Assembly: GCF_002933815.1 (NCBI RefSeq)
Contig: NZ_BEYR01000001.1
Span: forward strand, 2,659,765 to 2,723,764
Source: Sphingobacterium sp. HMA12
GTDB lineage: Bacteria > Bacteroidota > Bacteroidia > Sphingobacteriales > Sphingobacteriaceae
Direction of reading: 5' to 3'
Length of the DNA stretch: 64,000 nt
Shown here: piece after piece, positions 45,998 to 54,295 of the stretch
How positions within the stretch are numbered: the first letter of the stretch is position 1
How the letters are laid out: each line of letters opens with the position of its first letter
Notes under the pieces: generated by a model
Databases searched by the model: none
Told to the model about the DNA's origin: nothing
The model's input: the letters and a program-made list of their open reading frames with translations, nothing else
Position numbers and translations under genes: made by a program

Positions 45998-48900
45998 TTA
46001 CAGCGAGATATTCATCCCAAATGCCCAAATCGCCTGTGAAAACATACTTTTTCCATTACCATATTCTCCCAGCATTGCCGTCTCAGGATCAAATCCGCTT
46101 GGAAGTTTAGAAATGGTATAGATATTTTCACCAGAAAAATAAATGCGGGCGCGTTTTAATCCAATTTTTTGGAGCATTAACGGCGGAATGGTGTATCCAA
46201 TCTGAAGATTTTTAAGACGTGCATAGGCACCATTTTGCAGATAACGCGTTTGCTGCTGTTTATTTTTATTGTCCTGGCTGGTATTACTGTAAGGACGGGG
46301 AAAATAAGCCTCAGTATTTATACCGAGTCCCGAATATCGGTCTCCCTCAACATCCCGATAGTAATCTATATGCCCTGGGAACAAGGAGGACTGATTCCAT
46401 GCCCGAAATCCCCAGAATAGATTCCCATCCAGCCATAAATCACGCTTTCCAGTACCTTGGATAAACACCGCTATATCAATATTTTTGTAGTTAGCCGTTA
46501 AATTAAGTCCAAACTGATAACGGCGCGTTGAATTACCAATAATTTTAAGGTCTCCATGGTCATTTATGGTGTTTTTACCCTTATTGATTAGCCCATCCCC
46601 GTTGAGATCACGGTATTCTATATCCCCTGTCTGCCAAGTCTGGCCATTGATAAATTTTTGGTAGCCCGATGCATTGATCTCTTCAGCGCGCTCCTTAGTT
46701 TTGATCAAGCCAACAGTTTCATAACCCCAAATTTCTCCGGCATCCATACCTACGTAATCCGTTGTCAGGATACCCGTCGGATTGGTAAACTTTGTAATTA
46801 TATTTTTATAATCAAACACATTGGCTGCTACGGAATAGTTAAAATCGGAACCTATTTTCCCATTCCAGCGCAAGCTAAAATCCCAGCCCCTAGTCTGAAG
46901 TTCCGAATTATTTTCCTGTGGAATCTTGGCGCCCAGAACAGCAGGAAGAGCCTGCGCCGGTCCGAGACGATCATAGGTCAAACGTTGGTAATATTCAAAT
47001 TCGGCCTGCAGGCGGTTTTGGAAAAAGCCCAATTCGACGGCCGTATTCATTGAACGAGATGACTCCCAGGTAAGAAATCGGTTGACCAAGTTTGGCGCAA
47101 TCGTATAAGCGGGACGCATACCATCAATAAGCCAGCTCAGGTTACTTTGCACCCCCAATAATGCCAGATCCTGATAGGCTGCGACGTTTTGATTTCCCAG
47201 TCGTCCCCAAGATCCTTTAAGCTTCAAGAAAGGAATATAAGCCTCAACTCCCGTCCAAAATTTCTCTTTTGATACAACCCACCCTGCTGATATCGACGGA
47301 AACGAACCCCACCTTTTACCGCGTGCAAATTTGGATGTGCCATCATACCGTATATTACCCTCAAAGAGATATTTATCCGCATAATTATAATTTAAACGTG
47401 CAAAATAGCCGAGTGTAGACCAATGACTAAGTTCATCAGCTATTTGCATTTCACCGGTTGCTGTTGTTAAGGAGGGTACATCTGGTGTTATAAGTTCCCT
47501 TTTCAGACCACTCAGCATATCATAGGAATTCGTTTCATTTTGAAATCCAGCCAGTGCCGTAAAATGGTGCTCCGTTCCTAAATCTAAATTATAGGTTGTA
47601 TAAATATTAAGCGCTTTATAGGTGGTATTAGATTTGTCTTTACTGATATAGGAAGGAACCGTAAGCGCTATTGGTACAAGCGTACCATCTACTTCATCCT
47701 CATAAGCGACCTGATTGACGCCCTCATAATTGTTGATTTTATAATCTATGGAATAATCTGCATTGATTTTCCAGTTTTTAAGGGGGCTGATCTCTGTGGC
47801 CAAACGCTGAACCAGATTATTGTCCGTCAATTTTTGATAGCCCGCTTGCATCTGCGGTACACGCGAAAGTTGCGAGTAATAGCCATTTGGCGATTTAAGG
47901 AACACCTCGGGATGTGTCCTGAAGATCTGATGAATTATCATTCCGTATCCCCCTTCACCATTGTAGATTGGCCGGTTACGCAGTTCATTTGTCAGGCGAG
48001 TATTCGAACTGATCTTCCACCAATCCGTGATATTGGCATCGAGCTTTCCCTGAAAATTGTAGCGCTTATACTTATCATCCACGATTTTCAACACCCCTTT
48101 TTCAGTGGCATGTCCAAGGGACAAAAAATAGGACATGTCTTTTGATCCACCTCTTACAGATAGATTTTCCTGCATTCTGAGACCATTACCATAATGAATA
48201 TCTATCCAGTCGTTATTGCCGTTCGAGAATTGATAGGTTGACCACTTACGCGGATTGTTGGTATCAGGAACAGTTTCGGGAAGTGTTGGATCATCAATAT
48301 ATGCTATGATCCTGTCAATCGTAGATTCGGAAAACAATCTAGCGACCCCTTGGTTATCATGCATTTCATTCATGGCACGCGCAAATGTATAGGAATCCAC
48401 CATCTTTGGTTTATTGATAATGGTTGTAGGTCCTCCATTGATCGAAAAATCGACTTGTGGTTTCTGATTAGCTTTCCCCGATTTGGTCGTAATCAGCAGG
48501 ACGCCATAGGGCGCACGCGCACCATAGATTGCCGATGCAGCAGCGTCTTTTAAAATAGAAACACTTTCGACGGTGTTGGGGTCTATTGTATTGATATCTC
48601 CTGCGGTACCATCAATCAGCACATAGGGGCTACCCTGCCCCCGTATCTGCACGGATGGTGCGGCACCGGGTTCAAAGCCATTGTTTCCATAAGCGATAGT
48701 CAGGCCACTGACGGTTCCATAAAGTGATTGAGAGACATTGTTTACCGGTCTATCCTGTAAGCGCTTGCCATCGACGACAGCAACAGATCCTGTGAGGTTA
48801 ACTTTCTTTTGGACGCCATAGCCCACCACAACAACTTCGTCAAGTTCGCGTGCCCGGTCAGCCGCCAATCGGATTACCAGATCCCCCGCAAGGTCGTTTG

Positions 48901-49462
48901 TCACCAAGGTATCGATGGTCTTAAAGCCCATAAAATGTACGGATAAAGTATCTGAAGGAAAGGTCGAATCGAGCAAAAACGCGCCTTCGTCATCACTTTT
49001 GGATTTTGTGTTGGCACGCTTTAAGTTTAAGGTAGCTCCCGAAACAGGCATACCGGACGGATCAATTACTTTTCCAGAAATAGGCTTTCCTTCACGCGGT
49101 GTTTGTCTGGCTAAAACATAGCCGTTATCCGTCTTTTTTACCTGGATACCATAAGGTATCAATAATCTACGCAAGACCTGTTCCAAGGATTCATTTTTAG
49201 TATCAAATTTGGTGATACTTATAGTTTTTAAGCCCAGGCTCTCCGTGAACGAAATATCTGATCCAGACTTTTTTTGCAGATCGATGATAAGATCCCGTAA
49301 CGTCGTTTTTTGATAACTCAAGTTGTTTATCTTGCCTTTTTCCTGTGCGAATGTACTGTTCCAAGGAATAATGCCTGAAAATAGCAGCAGGGTCCCACCA
49401 AGAGTTAAAGAAAGGTATTTGTTGCTTCTTTTTTCTTTTGTTATTAGTTTTTTGTTAATCAT
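45998..49462 (-). CDS. SusC/RagA TonB-dependent transporter with N-terminal STN signalling domain
   Basis: A 1154-residue receptor. After the signal peptide comes an STN domain (about 50-115, LIIDLQKKSGSDISFTE ... LEQVLRRLLIPYGIQVKK), then a carboxypeptidase-D-like repeat (ISGKVIDPSGMPVSGATL), TonB-box region (ELDEVVVVGYGVQ), plug with LKDAAASAIYGARAPYGVLLIT, and the barrel ending FGMNISL. The STN domain is the part that contacts a FecR anti-sigma factor in the periplasm, and such a gene lies directly upstream. Substrate binding should therefore release the ECF sigma factor and induce the locus. Confidence 0.96.
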   Translation of the reverse strand: MINKKLITKEKRSNKYLSLTLGGTLLLFSGIIPWNSTFAQEKGKINNLSYQKTTLRDLIIDLQKKSGSDISFTESLGLKTISITKFDTKNESLEQVLRRLLIPYGIQVKKTDNGYVLARQTPREGKPISGKVIDPSGMPVSGATLNLKRANTKSKSDDEGAFLLDSTFPSDTLSVHFMGFKTIDTLVTNDLAGDLVIRLAADRARELDEVVVVGYGVQKKVNLTGSVAVVDGKRLQDRPVNNVSQSLYGTVSGLTIAYGNNGFEPGAAPSVQIRGQGSPYVLIDGTAGDINTIDPNTVESVSILKDAAASAIYGARAPYGVLLITTKSGKANQKPQVDFSINGGPTTIINKPKMVDSYTFARAMNEMHDNQGVARLFSESTIDRIIAYIDDPTLPETVPDTNNPRKWSTYQFSNGNNDWIDIHYGNGLRMQENLSVRGGSKDMSYFLSLGHATEKGVLKIVDDKYKRYNFQGKLDANITDWWKISSNTRLTNELRNRPIYNGEGGYGMIIHQIFRTHPEVFLKSPNGYYSQLSRVPQMQAGYQKLTDNNLVQRLATEISPLKNWKINADYSIDYKINNYEGVNQVAYEDEVDGTLVPIALTVPSYISKDKSNTTYKALNIYTTYNLDLGTEHHFTALAGFQNETNSYDMLSGLKRELITPDVPSLTTATGEMQIADELSHWSTLGYFARLNYNYADKYLFEGNIRYDGTSKFARGKRWGSFPSISAGWVVSKEKFWTGVEAYIPFLKLKGSWGRLGNQNVAAYQDLALLGVQSNLSWLIDGMRPAYTIAPNLVNRFLTWESSRSMNTAVELGFFQNRLQAEFEYYQRLTYDRLGPAQALPAVLGAKIPQENNSELQTRGWDFSLRWNGKIGSDFNYSVAANVFDYKNIITKFTNPTGILTTDYVGMDAGEIWGYETVGLIKTKERAEEINASGYQKFINGQTWQTGDIEYRDLNGDGLINKGKNTINDHGDLKIIGNSTRRYQFGLNLTANYKNIDIAVFIQGTGKRDLWLDGNLFWGFRAWNQSSLFPGHIDYYRDVEGDRYSGLGINTEAYFPRPYSNTSQDNKNKQQQTRYLQNGAYARLKNLQIGYTIPPLMLQKIGLKRARIYFSGENIYTISKLPSGFDPETAMLGEYGNGKSMFSQAIWAFGMNISL

Positions 49463-49505
49463 TTGTTAATTTTGTATTGATTAAAGGTTTTACATCCATG
49501 AAACC

Positions 49506-49539
49506 AATTATGGAATCGGGTGAGATAGATTCCATAATT
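49506..49539 (-). promoter_or_regulatory. Perfect 12-bp inverted repeat in the SusC leader
   Basis: AATTATGGAATC (49506-49517) and GATTCCATAATT (49528-49539) are perfectly complementary, with a 10-base loop. It lies 44 bases upstream of the SusC start. There is no T-tract after it in the minus direction, so it is more likely an operator or an mRNA leader structure than a terminator. Confidence 0.5.
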
Positions 49540-49545
49540 ATCTGT

Positions 49546-49573
49546 AAAGGGTCTTACACTATGTGAGCCCTTT
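49546..49573 (-). terminator. Hairpin after the FecR gene
   Basis: AAAGGG (49546-49551) pairs with CCCTTT (49568-49573), with extra internal pairing (CT..ACAC / GTG.AG). It begins 6 bases after the FecR stop. It probably ends or attenuates the sigma/anti-sigma message before the SusC gene; no strong T-tract follows. Confidence 0.4.
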
Positions 49574-49578
49574 TATTT

Positions 49579-50610
49579 TTAGTATAAAATAATCTCTTTG
49601 CCCTCCTTCTTATTTTTAAAACTGATTTTTTTTCCGGTCAATAACTGAATCTCTTCCAGCGCCGTTGCCATTGTTTTGGATTGTCGGAAGCTAATATTAT
49701 AACGATCCGACAGGATTTTTTCATCGTCTGTATAAAGTGTCAGTCCGTAGAAATTCTTAAAGGTTTGGCTCAATTCTTCAAAGCTCGCCTGATCCAGTTT
49801 AATATGATCAGATAACCAGGAGCTTTCCAAGGGGTAAGTCCCATTTGTCAATTTAAAATCACTAGACTTTCGATCGTAGACCATATTCTCATCCGGCAAC
49901 AACGTGCGTAGATTTTTCTCGTTATTGTCAACCTGAACCTTACCTGTACGCACCGATACCGCTGTATTATGGATATCCGGATAAGCATTAACATTGAAAC
50001 TGGTACCCAACACCTTGATATGCAATCCACCACCATGTACGGTAAATGGCCTGGACGGATCTTTCTTGACATCAAAGAATGCTTCGCCATAGAGGTTCAC
50101 ATCCCGCAGACGATCGTAATTGCCAACCGTTAAGCTTGAATTGGCATTTAGAATTACTTTGGTACCATCATTCAGGATGACTGTTGTGCGTTCGGCGGTA
50201 CCAGTGGATATGGTTCCGCTATCTAGGTATACCATTTTGATCGGCTCGATCAGGCTATCGATCTGCGATCCTGAATAGTATTGATAATATAAAACAGTTG
50301 AAAATATCAACAGTATGACACTAGCCACGGCGGTATATAACCAGCCCCGTCGGCTGTCAGAACGCTTATCGGTGTATTCAGCAGCTGCCAATATAATTCG
50401 GTCTCTGAGATTTTTACGGTCTGGAATAAAATCTATTTCTGAATCTTCGGTTGTATGTTTCCCCAAGGATTCGTACCAATATTCCACAACAAATTTCTCA
50501 GCCGCACTGGCTGTACCGTCCTGGTATTTCTTAATTAGTTTTTGTAACTGTTTTTGATCCACGCGTAATCTTTCTAGGTTTGCTCTTTCTAGAAAGACAG
50601 TTGGAGGCAT
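49579..50610 (-). CDS. FecR family anti-sigma factor
   Basis: A 343-residue single-pass inner-membrane protein. The N-terminal cytoplasmic part (about 1-90, QLQKLIKKYQDGTASAAEKFVVEYWYE) precedes one transmembrane helix (AVASVILLIFSTVLYYQYY, about 92-110), the FecR domain (YLDSGTISTGTAERTTVILNDGTKVILNANSSL, YGEAFFDVKKDPSRPFTVHGGGLHIKVLGTSFNVNAYPD) and a DUF4974-type C-terminal domain (ASFEELSQTFKNFYGLTLY). It should hold the ECF sigma factor encoded 26 bases upstream and receive the signal from the STN domain of the SusC encoded downstream. Confidence 0.95.
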   Translation of the reverse strand: MPPTVFLERANLERLRVDQKQLQKLIKKYQDGTASAAEKFVVEYWYESLGKHTTEDSEIDFIPDRKNLRDRIILAAAEYTDKRSDSRRGWLYTAVASVILLIFSTVLYYQYYSGSQIDSLIEPIKMVYLDSGTISTGTAERTTVILNDGTKVILNANSSLTVGNYDRLRDVNLYGEAFFDVKKDPSRPFTVHGGGLHIKVLGTSFNVNAYPDIHNTAVSVRTGKVQVDNNEKNLRTLLPDENMVYDRKSSDFKLTNGTYPLESSWLSDHIKLDQASFEELSQTFKNFYGLTLYTDDEKILSDRYNISFRQSKTMATALEEIQLLTGKKISFKNKKEGKEIILY

Positions 50611-50636
50611 TCAAAAGTATGTAAGGAATTTAAAAT

Positions 50637-51206
50637 TTATTTGATCAGCAAAAAAGATAGCAATGCTGTCAGTGAGCGCGCAAATTCGGGATGTCTCTTT
50701 ATGAGCATTTCTTTAATACGGCGGTGCATTTCTGCACTGTACCCTTTTACGGTCTGCTCCGCGAGTCCTAGGGCAATAGCAATCTCTTTCAGTGTAAAAT
50801 CTTCATTGCGCAGCTTAAAAATGCTCTGCATGTGAGCAGGTAACTCACTCAAAATTTCCGAAAATAAGGTATTTAGATCTTTTTCGATTAACAGATTGAC
50901 TAAAGAAAGATCCATGATCTCTAGATTTACCGCTAGCCTATTTTTCACATCCTGATGAAGCTTAGCTTTGGCAAAGTAGTTCATAATTTTATTCCGGAGG
51001 GCTACATAAAGGTAATTGTGAACCGATCCATGTACAACGATGAACTCCCTTTTTATCCAGAGGTTGACAAAGAGATCCTGTACAAGATCTTCTGCATCCT
51101 GCAGGTTTCCAATTTTCAGAAAAGCTGTCTGTGTTAGCTTGTCGGTATGGGTATTCACCAACATTTCAAAATCAGAAATATCTTTGATTAACAATGTCGA
51201 TTTCAT
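50637..51206 (-). CDS. RNA polymerase ECF-type sigma factor (SusC/FecR-linked)
   Basis: A 189-residue sigma-70 of the Bacteroidota ECF group. Region 2 is visible as TAFLKIGNLQDAEDLVQDLFVNLWIKRE (about 28-55) and region 4 as LPAHMQSIFKLRNEDFTLKEIAIALGLAEQTVKGY (about 120-156). It is first in a cascade sigma, FecR, SusC, SusD and should direct transcription of the downstream transporter locus when released from FecR. The promoter upstream has an exact -7 element and several palindromes. Confidence 0.95.
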   Translation of the reverse strand: MKSTLLIKDISDFEMLVNTHTDKLTQTAFLKIGNLQDAEDLVQDLFVNLWIKREFIVVHGSVHNYLYVALRNKIMNYFAKAKLHQDVKNRLAVNLEIMDLSLVNLLIEKDLNTLFSEILSELPAHMQSIFKLRNEDFTLKEIAIALGLAEQTVKGYSAEMHRRIKEMLIKRHPEFARSLTALLSFLLIK

Positions 51207-51248
51207 ACTCTTGCTGCTGGCCTATAATGATATGATTGGTCGTCAAAA

Positions 51249-51256
51249 CAAACTTA
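51249..51256 (-). promoter_or_regulatory. -7 promoter element of the ECF sigma gene
   Basis: The minus strand reads TAAGTTTG, an exact TAnnTTTG match, 43 bases upstream of the sigma ATG. Confidence 0.5.
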
Positions 51257-51266
51257 CAGGATTTTT

Positions 51267-51322
51267 TTGATTTAAAAATCAATTTTTGAGAGCAAACGTT
51301 TGCGCAAATTATTTTAATTTGC
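51267..51322. promoter_or_regulatory. Cluster of three palindromes between the sigma and HxlR genes
   Basis: Within 56 bases lie TTGATTT/AAATCAA (51267-51282, 2-base spacer), the perfect palindrome GCAAACGTTTGC (51292-51303) and GCAAATTA/TAATTTGC (51304-51322, 3-base spacer). The central one has the form of a LacI/PurR-family operator. They lie upstream of both divergent genes, so they may bind one or more regulators of either. Confidence 0.5.
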
Positions 51323-51410
51323 ATAGTCTTATCCCCACGAGTAAAATTCAATCTTAAGAAAAAGGATTGTGCGGAAGAAAAAAATAGAGGTATTTAAAAG
51401 TATCAACTGT

Positions 51411-51740
51411 ATGCGTAAAGAAAACTCGACCAATACAATCAATGAAAAAGCATTACAACAGTATTGCAATGCTTTTAAGACATTATCATTAATCACCGGA
51501 CGGTGGAAGCTTTCTATTTTATTTAAATTGCTTAAGACAACGGCAAGCTATTCGGACTTCAAACATCTTCTGCCCCAAGTCAGTGACCGGACACTTTCCA
51601 AACAATTGAATGATTTGGTACGGGATGGGTTGATTTTAAAAAATAAGACTAAGATTTCATCCATATACACGCTTACAGCCAAGGGCCAGAAGTTGGAAAA
51701 AATCTTGGTCGACCTGTCCGAATTTCAGGTTCAGGACTAA
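51411..51740 (+). CDS. HxlR/MarR-like winged-helix transcriptional regulator
   Basis: A regulator of 109 residues from ATG 51411; a GTG 14 codons earlier is a possible longer start. The HxlR pattern is clear: a Cys near the N-terminus (QQYCNAFKTLSLITGRWKLSILFKL), the recognition region FKHLLPQVSDRTLSKQLNDLVRDGLI and the wing YTLTAKGQKLEKIL. HxlR proteins of this type often use the N-terminal Cys to sense reactive electrophiles or oxidants. It is convergent with a VOC-fold gene, overlapping it by 4 bases. A well-placed inverted repeat in the VOC promoter region is the likely target. Confidence 0.85.
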   Translation: MRKENSTNTINEKALQQYCNAFKTLSLITGRWKLSILFKLLKTTASYSDFKHLLPQVSDRTLSKQLNDLVRDGLILKNKTKISSIYTLTAKGQKLEKILVDLSEFQVQD

Positions 51741-52195
51741 TCAAAATCTACTTTCTCCAAGAACTCGATTACTTCCCCATTGGGACTATATACCAGACTG
51801 TTTCTCACATGAACCGATTTGATTTCACCGGATAAATCCAGCTCAAACAGTCCCTCACTCAGATCTTTTGCGCCACAGGCAAGGGCTTGTTTTCTGGCGA
51901 GATCAGCATCTTTCACTATAAAACAAAAATGCAATAGCGCATTCTCAATATACTCGTCACCGGGCTTCCTCTTTCTTCCCTGTGTCGGTATATCTGCATT
52001 TTCGTCACATATTTCCAGGTAATAATTGATCGCCCGATGCTGAAGCATCACACATTTTTCCAAATTGAAATCGGGCAAAGACCATTTGTGCACCATTTCG
52101 AAACCGAAATTTTTATAAAAATCTACCGTGCGCTCGAAGTCTTTCGCTTTTATTGATACATGATGAAAACCGATGATGTTATTTTGTAAATCCAT
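51737..52195 (-). CDS. VOC superfamily (glyoxalase/bleomycin-resistance fold) protein
   Basis: A 152-residue vicinal-oxygen-chelate protein with two beta-alpha-beta-beta-beta units. The first begins IIGFHHVSIKAKDFERTVDFYKNFGFEMV, with the metal-ligand His in FHHVS. The second includes LLHFCFIVKDADLARKQALACG with the second His, and the final acidic ligand is probably the Glu in NGEVIEFLEK. It may be a glyoxalase-like or dioxygenase-like enzyme; the substrate is unknown. The pairing with an HxlR regulator suggests defence against a reactive small molecule. An exact -7 element and an inverted repeat lie upstream. Confidence 0.87.
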   Translation of the reverse strand: MDLQNNIIGFHHVSIKAKDFERTVDFYKNFGFEMVHKWSLPDFNLEKCVMLQHRAINYYLEICDENADIPTQGRKRKPGDEYIENALLHFCFIVKDADLARKQALACGAKDLSEGLFELDLSGEIKSVHVRNSLVYSPNGEVIEFLEKVDFD

Positions 52196-52215
52196 ATTCT
52201 TTTATTTAATATATT

Positions 52216-52223
52216 CAAAGATA
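52216..52223 (-). promoter_or_regulatory. -7 promoter element of the VOC gene
   Basis: The minus strand reads TATCTTTG, an exact TAnnTTTG match, 21 bases before the ATG. Confidence 0.5.
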
Positions 52224-52249
52224 TCCATCCCTAAATCACCATAAAAGAA

Positions 52250-52265
52250 CTTACAAAATTGTAAG
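52250..52265. promoter_or_regulatory. Inverted repeat upstream of the VOC gene, possible HxlR operator
   Basis: CTTACAA and TTGTAAG are separated by AA, a perfect 7+2+7 palindrome. It is centred about 37 bases upstream of the -7 element. TTACAA/TTGTAA arms are of the type seen for HxlR/YodB regulators, and an HxlR gene is convergent with the VOC gene. Confidence 0.5.
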
Positions 52266-52282
52266 ATAGATCTTTTGCCGGG

Positions 52283-52432
52283 CTACCCGCCCAATTCTTT
52301 CACCCAATAGTTTTCAATATCCTCAAGGAAAGCTTTTTTGCTTACAATCTTTCCTTTTTTATTAATAAGCACGGCAAAACACTTCCTGGAAAAGGAAGAG
52401 GATACTATGTATGGACCAGGATAAAAAAGAGC
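52283..52432 (-). pseudogene. Coding-like 3' gene fragment, about 49 codons
   Basis: On the minus strand a frame without a start codon begins just past the SusD terminator stem and ends at TAG 52283. Its last residues, FAVLINKKGKIVSKKAF and LEDIENYWVKELGG, have the composition of a real protein C-terminus. I do not recognise the family. The abrupt beginning, 5 bases from the terminator, suggests the rest of the gene was lost in a rearrangement. A chance open frame is possible. Confidence 0.35.
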
Positions 52433-52436
52433 GCAA

Positions 52437-52474
52437 CGATAAAAGCCGGGGAAATCCATCCCCGGTTTTTATCG
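52437..52474 (-). terminator. Terminator after the SusC/SusD pair at 52.5-57.6 kb
   Basis: CGATAAAAGCCGGGGA (52437-52452) pairs with TCCCCGGTTTTTATCG (52459-52474) along 16 positions with one G-T pair, with a 6-base loop. It is the strongest hairpin in the window and starts 68 bases after the SusD stop. Confidence 0.8.
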
Positions 52475-52541
52475 AATACACTAACCTAACTTGGTTATTG
52501 ACATCGGTCAGTAGGAAATTGTTTTGCCTTTTCTAAAATAA

Positions 52542-54293
52542 TTAATAGCCCTCATTTTGCTTAAATTCCTTGCTAACATCCATAACACTTTGTGGAATTG
52601 GGAACAGGCGTCTGAAGGGTTGCGAGGCAGGTTTGGCGCTAAAGGGCAGGTCAAATTTACCAAATCGAATCATCTGCGGACGGCGGAGCAGTTCCCAGTA
52701 GGTCTCAAAAGCGATCTCACGGTAAAGATCATTGGCTGTTAACGAAGAAATTGTCTTACCCGGCGCATTGCCATATAGGGCTTCCCTAGTCCGTGAACTG
52801 CGCAATTTATTGATATCATTGAGCGCAAGATTGATTTCTCCCTTCCTAAAATAAGCCTCGGCGCGCATGGTGTAAATAGCGCCTAAACGCGCCAGCGGAA
52901 TATCGACATTACTGGATCCGTTTCCATCACCCGGGTCGTACTCATATTTAAATACACGCACTCCACGGTTGATCTGATCCTGTTTAAATACAGCCTGTTT
53001 GGGGTCATCAAAATTGAGTTCGGGGGTAAAGATCATTTTTGTGCCGGCACTTTTTTCCATAAACAGTTCCGATACTTTGATCCGTCCGTCAGAAGTCATT
53101 TCAAACGCACCGTTTGCGGTTAATTTGGGGCCATACTGCTGTCCTTCCATAATACCACGGTTGAAGTGAAACCACATTAAATTGGTCCCCGGTACAATAT
53201 CGGTTGAGGGAACGCTCTGTTCACGGTCATTATAAAACCAGGTGCCGTCACCATATTGGTATTTCCTCGAAAAACGTGGGTCATCATGATTGCCGTTCCA
53301 TGTGGCATAAAATTCAGGTGTGATACATGCTGCATTTGTCCCCCGATTCGCCGGCGTCGGCCGCTGATTCCGTTCGACACAGACATAGGCAAAAGAATTG
53401 GAGCCGTTTCTGATTTTGTCTATTTTTTGGGTAATGACCCAGATCAGCTCCGGTCCTTTTTCGTTTTTGATGGAAAAACTATTGAAGTAGTTACTTTCCA
53501 GCCTGAACTTAGACGAATTGATCAGCAAAGATGAATAATAGATCACACGGTCCATATCTGTACCTTCACCCGAAACCGCTTTTTCGGTGAAATCGTAGGT
53601 GTTTGCCATCCGGTTTTTAAATACCGCCCTGTTCAGGTACATCTGTGTCAATAGACTATAGGCTGCCTCTTTGGTAAAGCGTCCATTGTGCGTGGATTGC
53701 TCACCCAATGCTGCCAGGTCAGGAATCAGCGATTCCACCTCGAGGATCAGCTCGTCAATGCTCGTGGCTGCCTTTTTTATCTCGAGCGGTGCACGCTCGT
53801 TCAATGGATCCCTGTAAGGTACTTGTCCGTACAGATCCAATACGGTATACATATAAAAAGCCAATAAACCTCTGGATTCAGCCAGAAAGAGCTTCTTTTG
53901 CGGAATATTCGATTCGGTAACGGATTTTATGGCCGTCATTGCCCGCGTAATCCCATTGGTCAGCATATTCCAGTTGTCCGTTACAATTGCATTATCTGGC
54001 ACCCAGGTAAACTCGTGCATGGAGCGCCATTTTCCGCCATCACCCCAGTCGCTTCCCCGGGTAGCCAGAACCGCCTCATCTGTCGTATATTCCTGTAAGG
54101 CAAAAACACCGCCATGGTCGACAAAAGTACCTTTGCCCAAACGGTCGTAAGCCGCAGCGAGGGCACCTTCGGGATCTGACGCATCTTCACCGAGCACCTC
54201 ATCCAATACCTGTTCGTCCAACTTTGTACAGCTGCCTAAAAGCAATAAAAACGATAGCCAGAGTACATATTTGTTTAAAAAAATCTTTTTCAT
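52542..54293 (-). CDS. SusD/RagB family surface lipoprotein
   Basis: A 583-residue lipoprotein (LLLLGSCTKLDEQ, Cys near residue 22). SusD features are DPEGALAAAYDRLG near the N-terminus, ESRGLLAFYMYTVLDLYGQVPYRDPL (about 130-155), LGAIYTMRAEAYFRKGEINLALNDINKLRS and the C-terminal LRRPQMIRFGKFDLPF ... RLFPIPQSVMDVSKEFKQN. It is encoded 2 bases after its SusC partner. No enzyme gene accompanies the pair, so the ligand cannot be guessed. Confidence 0.96.
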   Translation of the reverse strand: MKKIFLNKYVLWLSFLLLLGSCTKLDEQVLDEVLGEDASDPEGALAAAYDRLGKGTFVDHGGVFALQEYTTDEAVLATRGSDWGDGGKWRSMHEFTWVPDNAIVTDNWNMLTNGITRAMTAIKSVTESNIPQKKLFLAESRGLLAFYMYTVLDLYGQVPYRDPLNERAPLEIKKAATSIDELILEVESLIPDLAALGEQSTHNGRFTKEAAYSLLTQMYLNRAVFKNRMANTYDFTEKAVSGEGTDMDRVIYYSSLLINSSKFRLESNYFNSFSIKNEKGPELIWVITQKIDKIRNGSNSFAYVCVERNQRPTPANRGTNAACITPEFYATWNGNHDDPRFSRKYQYGDGTWFYNDREQSVPSTDIVPGTNLMWFHFNRGIMEGQQYGPKLTANGAFEMTSDGRIKVSELFMEKSAGTKMIFTPELNFDDPKQAVFKQDQINRGVRVFKYEYDPGDGNGSSNVDIPLARLGAIYTMRAEAYFRKGEINLALNDINKLRSSRTREALYGNAPGKTISSLTANDLYREIAFETYWELLRRPQMIRFGKFDLPFSAKPASQPFRRLFPIPQSVMDVSKEFKQNEGY

Positions 54294-54295
54294 CG

